Shown: positions 1 through 7,905, counted from the first letter of the stretch. The stretch is 28,988 bases of DNA from Anaerolineales bacterium (GCA_023250385.1 JAHFAU010000007.1:1-28988); one strand, 5' to 3'. Numbers and translations: made by a program. The notes: generated by a model from the sequence alone, not told the origin.

Positions 1-218
1 GTTACGAGGCGGTCGGAATCCTCGATCCACGCCTCGAGCTGGTGATGGATTGGAGCGAGCCCTTCAAGAAGGGTGTGATCTACTACCTGGAGGCCGGCCG
101 GGTGCGGGGGGTGCTGCTGTGGGACACCTGGGGCCAGGTGGAGGCGGCCCGCGCCCTCATCGCCGCTCCGGGGCCCTTCTCGGCGAGCGACCTCAAGGGG
201 CGGATCGGAGCGGAGTGA
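1..218 (+). CDS. C-terminal end of an FAD/NAD(P)-dependent reductase (partial)
   Basis: The reading frame is open from the left edge (first full codon at base 3) to TGA at 216-218, giving 71 residues of a larger protein. The sequence resembles the C-terminal domain of AIF/ferredoxin-reductase-type flavoproteins: a DW.EPFKKGV.YYLE segment, then the strand G.VRGVLLWDTWGQVEAARALI and an acidic end. In that family this domain follows FAD and NAD(P)H Rossmann domains, which would lie left of the window. Such enzymes pass electrons from NAD(P)H to ferredoxin, rubredoxin or Rieske partners. The stop codon overlaps the ribosome binding site of the next gene, so the two are probably co-transcribed. 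The family call rests on the tail only, and the substrate cannot be told. Confidence 0.65.
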   Translation, partial: YEAVGILDPRLELVMDWSEPFKKGVIYYLEAGRVRGVLLWDTWGQVEAARALIAAPGPFSASDLKGRIGAE

Positions 219-227
219 GGATAACCA

Positions 228-1262
228 ATGCGCGATATCCTGCCTGACCTCATCCGCTGGCGCGAGCACAATTCCCCGATCGCGCTGGCAACCGTCATAC
301 AGACCTGGGGATCTTCGCCCCGCCAAGAGGGCGCCAAGATGGCGATCAACGCCAGCGGCGAGATTACCGGCTCGGTCAGCGGCGGCTGCGTTGAGTCCGC
401 GGTGGCGGCAGAGGGGCTGCAAGTCCTGAAGGACGGTGCCCCGCGGCTTCTGCACTTTGGTGTGGCGGACGAGACCGCCTGGCAGGTCGGACTGGCATGC
501 GGCGGGAGCCTGGACGTATTCGTCGAGCGGCTGGACCCCGAGCATTTCGACTTCGTACGGCGGATGGTCGAAGGGGAGGTGCCGGCCGCGACGGTCACGG
601 TCGTGAAAGGGCCGCAGGCGCTGCTCGGGCGGAAGCTCAGCCTGAGCACCGAAGACCCCGACCGCCGTTTCGGCGACCTGGACTCCGGGCTCGAACAGCC
701 GGCGGTCGAGCGGGCCCAGCAAGCCGAGCAATCCGGGGTCACCGAGCTCACTGGATTTGAGCAGCCGGTGCAGGCCTTCATCGATGTGCTTCCCCCGCCT
801 CCAGCGTTGGTGATCGTTGGCGGAGCACACATCTCAATCCCCCTGGCTCAGATCGCCAAGACCATGGGCTACCGGACCGTCATCGTAGATCCTCGCCGGG
901 CGTTCCTTACCGAGGCGCGCTTCCCAGGGGTCGATCGCCTTATTCCGGCTTGGCCCTCGGAGGCTTTCAAGGAGTTCCCGCTGACCAAGTCGACGGCCGT
1001 CGTCACTCTTTCGCACGACCCCAAGATCGACGAGCCGGCCCTCTCGCTGGCCCTCCCCTCCGCAGCCTTTTACGTCGGGGCCCTGGGCAGCCGCACGACC
1101 CAAGCGAAGCGGCGGGAGCGGCTCAGGGAGCATGGCCTCTCGGAGACTGACCTGGACCGGCTGCACGGTCCAGTAGGACTGGACTTGTCGGCTGAGTCGC
1201 CGGAGGAGATCGCACTCTCGATCATGGCGCAAATCGTTTCCACTCGGAATTCGCGGGCTTGA
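228..1262 (+). CDS. XdhC/CoxF-family molybdoenzyme maturation protein
   Basis: This 344-residue protein has the two-part layout of the XdhC/CoxI family. An N-terminal domain (about 10-70) carries the signature GSVSGGCVE at 48-56, including Cys54. A C-terminal Rossmann-like domain (about 192-335) starts at VIVGGAHIS and includes the YVGALGSRTTQAKRRERL segment. Family members insert or sulfurate the molybdenum cofactor for xanthine dehydrogenase or CO dehydrogenase-like hydroxylases in the cytoplasm. No molybdoenzyme subunit lies in the window; one may lie to the left. The ATG has a TGAGG ribosome binding site 7 bases upstream, overlapping the previous stop. About 16 bases separate it from the aminotransferase gene, so they form one operon. 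The family is clear but the client enzyme is unknown. Confidence 0.85.
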   Translation: MRDILPDLIRWREHNSPIALATVIQTWGSSPRQEGAKMAINASGEITGSVSGGCVESAVAAEGLQVLKDGAPRLLHFGVADETAWQVGLACGGSLDVFVERLDPEHFDFVRRMVEGEVPAATVTVVKGPQALLGRKLSLSTEDPDRRFGDLDSGLEQPAVERAQQAEQSGVTELTGFEQPVQAFIDVLPPPPALVIVGGAHISIPLAQIAKTMGYRTVIVDPRRAFLTEARFPGVDRLIPAWPSEAFKEFPLTKSTAVVTLSHDPKIDEPALSLALPSAAFYVGALGSRTTQAKRRERLREHGLSETDLDRLHGPVGLDLSAESPEEIALSIMAQIVSTRNSRA

Positions 1263-1278
1263 GCTGAGGAGGACCACC

Positions 1279-2403
1279 TTGGCACCAAATCTCATGATTC
1301 CAGGGCCGGTTACCGTTGAAGACGATGTGCTGTACGAAATGTCACAGCCGGTCCGACCACACTACGGGGCAGATTGGACCGCGGTCTACAACGAAACCCG
1401 CGCCCTCCTGAAACAGGTGTTCCGAACCGAGGGGGACGTTCACATCCTGGTTGGATCGGGCTCGGCCGGTCTGGATGCCGGGATCGGAAGTCTGACCTTG
1501 CCCGGGGAAAAGGCCATCGTCGGAACGAATGGCTATTTTGGGGAACGGCTCATCGAGATATGCGAAGCGTATGGCCTACAGGTGATCCCGGTCCGGGCCA
1601 AGCTGGGAGAGCCGCTGGATCCGGCGAGGTTTGAAGAAGCGCTGGGGGGGCATCCTAAAGCGGCGCTGGTCACCCTAGTTCATCTTGAAACCGCGACCGC
1701 GGTCCTCAATCCACTTCAAGAGATTGCCGCGCTCGCCAGGCGTCACGCGGTCCCGGTGGTGGTCGACGCGGTGTCCTCGCTGGCCGGCGCGCCGCTGGCG
1801 ATGGACGAGTGGGGAATCGACATTTGCGTGAGCGCCACCCAGAAAGGCTTAGGCGCCCCGCCGGGGCTCGGCCCGATCGCGATCAGCGCCCGGGCCTGGG
1901 AGATCATGGATTCCAAACCGACTCGCAACCACGGCTGGTACCTCAATCTGCAGACCTGGCGCAAATTCGCCACCGAGTGGGGCGCCTGGCATCCTCATCC
2001 CGTCACCATGGCAACCAACAACGTCATGGCGCTGCGAGCCAGCTTAAACAAGCTGCTGGCCGAAGGAATTGAGAGCCGGATCGAGCGCTACACGAAGCTG
2101 GCGCTCCGGCTCCGCAACGGGGTTCGGCGGCTCGGGCTCCGGCCACTCACCCCAGACGCGCGGTTGGCCCCGGTGCTCACCGCGGTCTATGGTCCGGAAG
2201 GCGTGGGCAGCAGCGAGATCGTCAAGTACCTGCGCGAAGAGCACGATCTGCGGATCTCCGGCGGCTTGGGTGAGGGACTGGCGGAGCGGGTCTTTCGAGT
2301 CGGGCACATGGGACCCCGGGTCAGCGAGCAAGACATCGACCTGGTCCTCTCCGGACTGGAGGGATTCCTCCAACACCGCGGAATACTGCAGATCGCCTCT
2401 TGA
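1279..2403 (+). CDS. Class V PLP-dependent aminotransferase (alanine/serine-glyoxylate type)
   Basis: The 374-residue protein is a fold-type I, class V aminotransferase. It begins with the IPGPV motif typical of alanine/serine-glyoxylate and ureidoglycine-glyoxylate aminotransferases. The glycine-rich GSGSAGLDAG (59-68) should contact the cofactor phosphate. Asp163 in VVDAVSS should pair with the pyridine nitrogen, and Lys189 in SATQKGLGAPPGL should form the Schiff base. The TTG start is chosen because GAGGAGGA lies 5 bases upstream (1266-1273); ATG 1294 has no such site. The neighbouring xdhC-like gene makes a role in purine breakdown (ureidoglycine-glyoxylate transamination) possible, but photorespiration-like glyoxylate or serine metabolism is equally compatible. 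The substrate cannot be decided from sequence alone. Confidence 0.85.
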   Translation: MAPNLMIPGPVTVEDDVLYEMSQPVRPHYGADWTAVYNETRALLKQVFRTEGDVHILVGSGSAGLDAGIGSLTLPGEKAIVGTNGYFGERLIEICEAYGLQVIPVRAKLGEPLDPARFEEALGGHPKAALVTLVHLETATAVLNPLQEIAALARRHAVPVVVDAVSSLAGAPLAMDEWGIDICVSATQKGLGAPPGLGPIAISARAWEIMDSKPTRNHGWYLNLQTWRKFATEWGAWHPHPVTMATNNVMALRASLNKLLAEGIESRIERYTKLALRLRNGVRRLGLRPLTPDARLAPVLTAVYGPEGVGSSEIVKYLREEHDLRISGGLGEGLAERVFRVGHMGPRVSEQDIDLVLSGLEGFLQHRGILQIAS

Positions 2404-2409
2404 TCCGCA

Positions 2410-4911
2410 GTGGAAGACCTCTCCGGTAAGACCCTCGGCAAATATCAGATCCACTCTCCACTCGGCCAAGGCGGCATGGCGGCCGTGTACAAGGCCTTCC
2501 AGCCGGGAATGGATCGCTACGTCGCGCTCAAGATCCTTCCCAGGCAATACGCCTCCGACCCGGAATTTATCGGCCGATTTGAGCAAGAAGCCAAGGTCAT
2601 CGCCAAACTCCAGCATCCCCACATCCTTCCGATTCATGACTTCGGCCAGGCCGATGGATACACCTACCTGGTCATGCCGCTGGTGGAGACCGGCACGCTG
2701 GCCGATCTCCTCAAGGGTTGGGCCCTGGCCCCGGGAAAGATCCGCACCATCATCTCCCAGATCGGCGACGCGCTGGACTATGCCCACTCCCAGGGCCTGA
2801 TCCATCGCGATGTCAAACCCAGCAACATCTTGATCGACCAGCGCGGCAACTGCCTGCTCACCGACTTCGGCATTGCCAAGATGGTCGAGGGCACCAAGCA
2901 CTTCACTGCCACCGGCGGAATCTTGGGGACCCCGACCTATATGTCACCCGAGCAAGGCATGGGCGAAAAGCTCTCCCGGACCAGCGATATCTATTCGCTC
3001 GGGGTGGTGCTCTACGAGATGGCCACCGGCAAAGTTCCCTTCGACGCCGAGACTCCGTTGGCGGTGGTCATCAAGCACATGAATGACCCCCTCCCACTGC
3101 CGAGCAGGTTGAAGCCCGACATCTCCCGCACGCTGGAGACGGTGATCATGAAGGCGCTAGCCAAGGCGCCGGCGGATCGCTTCCCGACGGCCGCCGATCT
3201 GGTGCGAGCCGTGCGCACTGCTATCCCGGAGTCGATCGGCGAAGCGGCGGAAGCCCAAGTTTCGACCGTACCGCGCAAAGAACTCGCAGCGGTAGAAGAG
3301 CTGGCCCGGGCGGAGCACGCCGAACCGAAGCCCGTAGAGGCACCTCCCGCTGCCGCCGAGCCAGCTCTCGCGGCGGTTGAGCCGGCCGAGGAGAAGCGGA
3401 GCAGCTTTCGGCGATTTGGACCCTGGGTGGTCGCGGGCGGGCTCGCGCTGCTCGGCCTCTGCGGACTCGGCACCTATGCGGCCATCCGGCTGTCCGGGCT
3501 GTTCCCTAGCGAAGCTGAGACGCAAGCACTTCAGACCTCGATCGCAATCGCGGGCCAAACCGAGACGAGTGAGAGCCAGGCCGCCACCGGTCAAACCGAG
3601 ATCGACCTGGCGGCCACCGCAGCCGCAGCCGCAGCCACAGCCGTAATCCAGGCCAGCGCAACGGCCGAAGCCGAGTTCGCCGTCGCCGGGACCTCGACCG
3701 CAGAAGCCAATCCTACGGAAACCAATCCCGCCCAAGCCGCTGCGCTGAGCGAACTTCCGGTGGCGCATTGGCCGCTCGTGCTGGCCGAGTCCTTCGACAA
3801 CAACATCCACGGGTGGAATCCGTTCGCAGACTTCAGCGACGAATTTGGTACCAGAACTTTTGCATTCTCGACCGGCAGCTATCGCTGGTCGGTGCAGCCG
3901 GATCGAGACGTAAACCTACACGACACACCGGAGCTGAACGCCCTCACGGATTTCTACGCCGCAGTTACGGTCCGCCAGACGGAAGGGCCCGAGAGCGCGG
4001 ACTACGGGCTCGCCTTCCGGGTGGTTTCGTCGGAGGGTACGGACAGCTTCTACACTTTCAGCCTGAGCGACACACAGCAATACTCCTGGCAGCTGCTGCA
4101 GGCCGGAGAGTGGACCACCTTGATCCCCTGGACTACAAGCGAAGCCATTATGGCGGGCGGGGTCAACCGGGTCGCGGTGCTCGCGGAGGGAGAGCACTTC
4201 ATGTTTTTCGTGAACGACCAGTTGGTCGACCAAGGGGAGGACTCGAGCTTAATCCAGGGACGGGCCGGCTTGCAGGTTGACCTGTTCGACGCGGGAGTCG
4301 CGGCAGAGTTTGCGTTCGACGATTTCGAGATCCGTCAGCCGTGGACTGCCGCGGTTGTGGAACCGTTTGAGGTTCGCACCGGATTGTTCGACACCGGAAG
4401 TTCGTCTACGCGTGATCTATCTGAGTCGCTTACCATCAGCGGCGGCAAATATCGCTGGACCATCAATTGTGAGGACGAGCAGTTCGGATGCATCAGTTCC
4501 ACTTACTTGAAGACGCTCGATAACACCACCGACTTTCAACTGAGCGTCGAGGCCCGCCGGACCGAGGGGCCGCTCGATAGCCAGTACGGACTTCGATTTC
4601 GCGATGACGGGTTGAGCTACTTCGAGTTCTTGATCGCGGACAACGGAAAGTTCTGGGTGCTGCGCTGGGATGGCCGGGAGATCGAGTATTACTACCTGGA
4701 TACGCTATCCACGCTGATCGAACCCGGGGGCCTCAATCGGCTAGCCGTGATCGCCGAGGGACCGGCCTTCGACTTCTATATCAATGGTCTGCGGGTGGCT
4801 GAGATCGTTGAGCCGCTGCTGCCATCGGGATCGTTCGCCCTCTCGGCCTCTTTCTCCAATGCACAGCGGGGGACGTTCGAGTTCGACAACTTCCAGGTCC
4901 GCACCCCGTAA
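2410..4911 (+). CDS. Membrane Ser/Thr protein kinase with duplicated extracytoplasmic domain
   Basis: The 833-residue protein begins with a full Hanks-type kinase domain (about 11-275): glycine loop GQGGMAAVY, ATP-binding Lys41, catalytic HRD at 132-134, DFG at 152-154 and SPE (APE equivalent) at 179-181. An Ala/Glu/Pro-rich juxtamembrane stretch follows, then one membrane helix at about 337-358 and an Ala/Thr-rich low-complexity linker (about 365-450). The outer part is two related beta-rich domains (about 458-650 and 655-833). Both contain a (Q/R)TEGP...YGL.FR segment and a GG(V/L)NR(V/L)AV(L/I)AEG segment, and look like LamG/DUF1080-type jelly rolls. The layout suggests a receptor kinase that senses an external ligand and phosphorylates cytoplasmic targets. 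It starts with GTG 6 bases after the aminotransferase stop, so it is probably translated from the same mRNA. Its targets and ligand are unknown. Confidence 0.9.
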   Translation: MEDLSGKTLGKYQIHSPLGQGGMAAVYKAFQPGMDRYVALKILPRQYASDPEFIGRFEQEAKVIAKLQHPHILPIHDFGQADGYTYLVMPLVETGTLADLLKGWALAPGKIRTIISQIGDALDYAHSQGLIHRDVKPSNILIDQRGNCLLTDFGIAKMVEGTKHFTATGGILGTPTYMSPEQGMGEKLSRTSDIYSLGVVLYEMATGKVPFDAETPLAVVIKHMNDPLPLPSRLKPDISRTLETVIMKALAKAPADRFPTAADLVRAVRTAIPESIGEAAEAQVSTVPRKELAAVEELARAEHAEPKPVEAPPAAAEPALAAVEPAEEKRSSFRRFGPWVVAGGLALLGLCGLGTYAAIRLSGLFPSEAETQALQTSIAIAGQTETSESQAATGQTEIDLAATAAAAAATAVIQASATAEAEFAVAGTSTAEANPTETNPAQAAALSELPVAHWPLVLAESFDNNIHGWNPFADFSDEFGTRTFAFSTGSYRWSVQPDRDVNLHDTPELNALTDFYAAVTVRQTEGPESADYGLAFRVVSSEGTDSFYTFSLSDTQQYSWQLLQAGEWTTLIPWTTSEAIMAGGVNRVAVLAEGEHFMFFVNDQLVDQGEDSSLIQGRAGLQVDLFDAGVAAEFAFDDFEIRQPWTAAVVEPFEVRTGLFDTGSSSTRDLSESLTISGGKYRWTINCEDEQFGCISSTYLKTLDNTTDFQLSVEARRTEGPLDSQYGLRFRDDGLSYFEFLIADNGKFWVLRWDGREIEYYYLDTLSTLIEPGGLNRLAVIAEGPAFDFYINGLRVAEIVEPLLPSGSFALSASFSNAQRGTFEFDNFQVRTP

Positions 4912-4944
4912 CCTGGCGGCCCGGGTGTCGCTCAGTGACGCGGG

Positions 4945-5352
4945 CTACTTCAGGGTCATCAAGAAAGCAACCAAGTCTGCCACCTGACCATCGGTGAGAG
5001 TCGAGGAGTATCCTGAATACATGACTCCCGGAGCGAATCCACTCTCGACGTAGGCGTCCGGCTCCAGTATCGACTCCCGCAGGTACTCCTCTGCAGTAGT
5101 CGCCGACCCCGTGTAGTTCGAGAGTTGGATCACCTCCGCGGCCCGTCGGGCGACCCCCGCGTGCGAAGGGCCGACCTTGATCTCGCCAGGCTCGACCGAG
5201 TGGCAGGTGATGCAGCCCGGCGCGTCGGCCCGACCGATCGTTAAACTTGTGTAGAGTCTTTCCCCGGCTTCGGGATCGCCTCCGCCTCCGCAGCCGGCCA
5301 GAAATACGCCTCCGATCAGCAACAGCGCCAGAGGCAGCGGTCGAACGCCCAC
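4945..5352 (-). CDS. c-type cytochrome lipoprotein
   Basis: This 135-residue protein has a lipoprotein signal: a hydrophobic segment ending in the lipobox LAGC with Cys21, so it should be lipid-anchored on the outer face of the membrane. One haem-binding CITCH motif lies at 47-51, and Met111 in GVMYSGY is a plausible sixth haem ligand. Size and order fit a class I monohaem cytochrome c. It starts with GTG one base after the stop of the ZIP permease gene and is the last gene of the oxidase-permease-cytochrome operon. An electron transfer role between the multicopper oxidase and the respiratory chain is an inference from this neighbourhood. It could equally serve another membrane oxidoreductase. 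Confidence 0.88.
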   Translation of the reverse strand: MGVRPLPLALLLIGGVFLAGCGGGGDPEAGERLYTSLTIGRADAPGCITCHSVEPGEIKVGPSHAGVARRAAEVIQLSNYTGSATTAEEYLRESILEPDAYVESGFAPGVMYSGYSSTLTDGQVADLVAFLMTLK

Positions 5353-5353
5353 T

Positions 5354-6589
5354 TTAGAAGCTCACCAGGAAGGCGGTCAGGTACATGATCGCAAGTCCGA
5401 AGAGGAACCCGCCAACGTTGCCCCAGGAGACCAGCGGCTCCCCCTCGCGTTGGGCGTGACGGCGGAGGAATTGCCCGACTTCCACGATCACCTGCCAAAT
5501 TGCCCCCACACCCACGCCCAGGAAAATAGCGGTCAGGATTGGAGAGAAGACGAACCCACCGATCCAGGCCCCGAGGATGGCCGGGGCACCGGCCAGCACA
5601 ACCAACCCGACAAAATTCGTGAGCCGAGGCGGCCGGATCGCCGGCTCCGACGACCGGCCCCGCGGCACCAGCGGCGCCGCAATGGCCACGCCCTCCGTGA
5701 CGTTGTGCAGGGTGAACCCGATCACCAGGAAAGAACCGAGGGCGGCTTCTCCAAGCGCAAAGGCCGCACCGATGGCCAGCCCCTCTCCCAGGTTGTGCAG
5801 GCCGATTCCGATGGCTAACAGTACGGCCAGCGGCATCCCGGGATGGCCGCCATTCAATCGCGGAACGCCGCCCTTCGACCGGACCGCCAGTAGCGCAAAC
5901 CAGGTCAGCAACGCGGCAAAGAGCACCAAAGAAATACCCTGGAAGACGTTCGGCAGCGTGCCGGCAACTTCGAAAGCTTCCAACTGCGTATCGATGAGCA
6001 AGAAGACCAGTAGGCCCAGGGTGAGCGCCAGGATGGCGCCAAACCAGTGCTCTCCCAGCCGGCGCATCGCCGGGAACCAAAGCATCCCCAGACCCACCGG
6101 AACGATCCCGACATAAAGTCCCAGCAGGCCATAGGCTAGGAACTCTCGGGGCCCGGCATCGGGAGTAGCGACCGCGAGTGCCACTTCGCCATCGAAAGTG
6201 AGCCCGGTGTTGGTGATCACCCGAATCGCGTTCGGTTCAGCAACCACCCAAGGATAGGTAATTTTCAGATGCGCCCGCCCCAGCCGGGGGAGAGTGGCGC
6301 CAGGCTGGATCGTGAATTGCCAGTAGGCGTCATCGACCTGGACCTGGGCTATCGTCACCGGGTCCGGGCCCGAGTTAATGAGGGTGACTTCGAAACCGGC
6401 CGGGACCACCCGGATCCGTTCGAAGGTCAGGCTCTCCACCGGAGGGAGGTTGGCCTTGAACAGGGCCAACGGGTCGCCAAACGCAAAAACCGAGAGCATC
6501 GCGAAGAGCGCCAGCAGCGGGAGCAATGCCGAAGCCCAGAAAGGGAGTCGGCGGGCGGGGGCTGCGGACGGAGTCGAGAGGGTCGCCAT
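5354..6589 (-). CDS. ZIP-family divalent metal transporter with extra N-terminal domain
   Basis: This 411-residue membrane protein carries two ZIP metal-site motifs, HNLGEG (265-270) and HNVTEG (295-300), in neighbouring helices, the expected positions of the transport-site ligands. ZIP proteins move Zn, Fe, Mn or related ions into the cytoplasm. Unusually, residues 1-150 are added in front: one membrane helix (about 17-38), then a roughly 110-residue beta-strand-rich region (FERIRVVPAGFEVTLINSG and on) that would sit outside the membrane before the ZIP core begins at about 150. The ATG has GAGG 7 bases upstream, inside the end of the oxidase gene. It lies 9 bases after that gene and 1 base before the cytochrome gene. 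The family is confident; the metal and the direction of flow are not shown. Confidence 0.87.
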   Translation of the reverse strand: MATLSTPSAAPARRLPFWASALLPLLALFAMLSVFAFGDPLALFKANLPPVESLTFERIRVVPAGFEVTLINSGPDPVTIAQVQVDDAYWQFTIQPGATLPRLGRAHLKITYPWVVAEPNAIRVITNTGLTFDGEVALAVATPDAGPREFLAYGLLGLYVGIVPVGLGMLWFPAMRRLGEHWFGAILALTLGLLVFLLIDTQLEAFEVAGTLPNVFQGISLVLFAALLTWFALLAVRSKGGVPRLNGGHPGMPLAVLLAIGIGLHNLGEGLAIGAAFALGEAALGSFLVIGFTLHNVTEGVAIAAPLVPRGRSSEPAIRPPRLTNFVGLVVLAGAPAILGAWIGGFVFSPILTAIFLGVGVGAIWQVIVEVGQFLRRHAQREGEPLVSWGNVGGFLFGLAIMYLTAFLVSF

Positions 6590-6598
6590 GGCCGCGCC

Positions 6599-7717
6599 TC
6601 ACTCCACGACGTCGAAGAAGCCCATCCAGCCCAGCTCGGCGAACTCACTCACGTGGGCGTGGAACATATACAGACCGGGCTCAAAGTCCGCATAGGAAAA
6701 CTCCAGAATCCCGCGCTGGGCCTGGGCCTGCATGATCGTGTCGACGGTCTTCAGGGTGGGCTTCAAGTTCGTCCCGTGATCGTAGTAGTCGAAAAAGTTG
6801 GCGTGCAGGTGTAACGAATTGATTGGATCGAACTCGGTGATGTTGATCAGGTAGAGTCGCTGCAATTGATCGCGGCGGATCTGGATCGGCTTGGACATGT
6901 ATGCGAAGGCGACCGTGTTCACCGCGTAGATCTCATTCTCGCCATCGAAGTTGGTGTCAAAGGCGTTCATCACCATCACCATCTCGTTCACGGCCCGATT
7001 CTCTGCAAACTGATGGTTGCGCGATCTGGCGATCGCGACCTCCTCGCCTGAATATCGATTGGGATCCGGATCGACAATGAACGCGCCATACAGCCCTTTG
7101 TGGATGTGCCGTTTGAGCGGAAGCGAGTGGCAGTGGTACAGGTGGCAACCCATCGGCCGGGCGTCGAACTCGTAGACAGTCCGGGCTCCCGGTTCAATCA
7201 CGCCGGCCCCGACCCCCGGGACCCCGTCCATTGAGGCTGAGTGAATGCCGTGAAAGTGGATCGTGTGCGGGTGGCTGCCTGCATTGATGAAGTCGATTCG
7301 GATGCGATCGCCTTCGATGGCGCGCAAGGTCGGACCGGGCACCCGGCCGTTGTACACCCAGGCGGGAAAGAACACGCCAGGGGCCACTTCGATTTCTTTA
7401 TCCGAGGCGGTGATCTCGTACTCCCGTAGCGTCTGGCCCCCCGGCAGCGTGCTGACCCGGCCAAAGTCCCAGTCCTGCAGCAGGGCATGAGGATCGAACC
7501 CATTGGCGGCACTGTCCACCGTCCCCACCGTTCCAGCGGGACCGTGTTGGGAATGGGCAGACGAGCCCAGCCGGTGGTCGAAGAGTCCGCCGGGTTCCCT
7601 AGCGTTTTTTCGGCCGGCCGCGCCGGCAGCCACTGCCGTCAGGCCGCCGGCCAGAATTCCTGCTTTGATAAAGCCGCGCCGATCAACGGCGCCAGGCCGA
7701 TTTAGTTTGCCTTCCAT
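6599..7717 (-). CDS. Tat-exported two-domain multicopper oxidase
   Basis: The 372-residue protein starts with a twin-arginine signal (Arg13-Arg14-GFIKAG plus an Ala/Gly-rich hydrophobic stretch), so it is exported folded. Domain 1 (about 100-215) has HTIHFHG (151-157) and CHLYHCHS (191-198); domain 2 (about 245-372) has HLH (303-305) and HAH (353-355). The only type 1 copper cysteine, Cys196, is in domain 1, with His151 and a downstream His/Leu as likely partners. The HxH pairs of both domains can form the trinuclear cluster between subunits of a trimer. This matches two-domain laccase-like oxidases with type 1 copper in domain 1. Substrates could be Fe(II), Mn(II), Cu(I) or phenols. GGGAG lies 8 bases before the ATG. 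It is the first gene of the operon. Confidence 0.9.
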   Translation of the reverse strand: MEGKLNRPGAVDRRGFIKAGILAGGLTAVAAGAAGRKNAREPGGLFDHRLGSSAHSQHGPAGTVGTVDSAANGFDPHALLQDWDFGRVSTLPGGQTLREYEITASDKEIEVAPGVFFPAWVYNGRVPGPTLRAIEGDRIRIDFINAGSHPHTIHFHGIHSASMDGVPGVGAGVIEPGARTVYEFDARPMGCHLYHCHSLPLKRHIHKGLYGAFIVDPDPNRYSGEEVAIARSRNHQFAENRAVNEMVMVMNAFDTNFDGENEIYAVNTVAFAYMSKPIQIRRDQLQRLYLINITEFDPINSLHLHANFFDYYDHGTNLKPTLKTVDTIMQAQAQRGILEFSYADFEPGLYMFHAHVSEFAELGWMGFFDVVE

Positions 7718-7851
7718 CGGTGAAACTCCCTTTGAAATCGCCTCCCGGCAATTTGCGAACTACAATCACAACCTGTGCTGATGGGCTCTCAGCCTGCCCA
7801 AATCCGCACCGGTCGGGTCCCTGCCATTGATGGCGGGCCGGAAGGCGAAAA

Positions 7852-7873
7852 TTTAAGCGTGCCTAAATTAGGC
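7852..7873 (-). promoter_or_regulatory. Palindromic operator over the oxidase operon start, DtxR/MntR-like
   Basis: Two overlapping palindromes sit just downstream of the -10 box. GCCTAA-A-TTAGGC at 7861-7873 is perfect. TTTAAGC-GT-GCCTAAA at 7852-7867 has one mismatched pair. The second has the general TTTAGGCnnGCCTAAA shape seen for iron- or manganese-responsive DtxR/MntR-family repressors. Its position over the predicted transcription start fits repression when metal is plentiful. The regulator family is an inference; no regulator gene is in the window. Confidence 0.5.
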
Positions 7874-7876
7874 TTT

Positions 7877-7905
7877 ATTCTAGCCTCCTTTCGGACGGCT
7901 GTCAA
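7877..7905 (-). promoter_or_regulatory. Sigma-70 promoter of the oxidase-ZIP-cytochrome operon
   Basis: On the minus strand, a perfect -35 TTGACA (7905-7900) is separated by exactly 17 bases from the -10 TAGAAT (7882-7877), five of six matches to consensus. The predicted start of transcription is near 7870, leaving a leader of about 150 bases before the ATG at 7717. Confidence 0.75.

Noticed and set aside
83..832. Long minus-strand open frame opposite the XdhC-like gene
   Set aside because: The GC-rich plus-strand gene explains it; the product is low-complexity Ser/Arg/Pro-rich and resembles no family.
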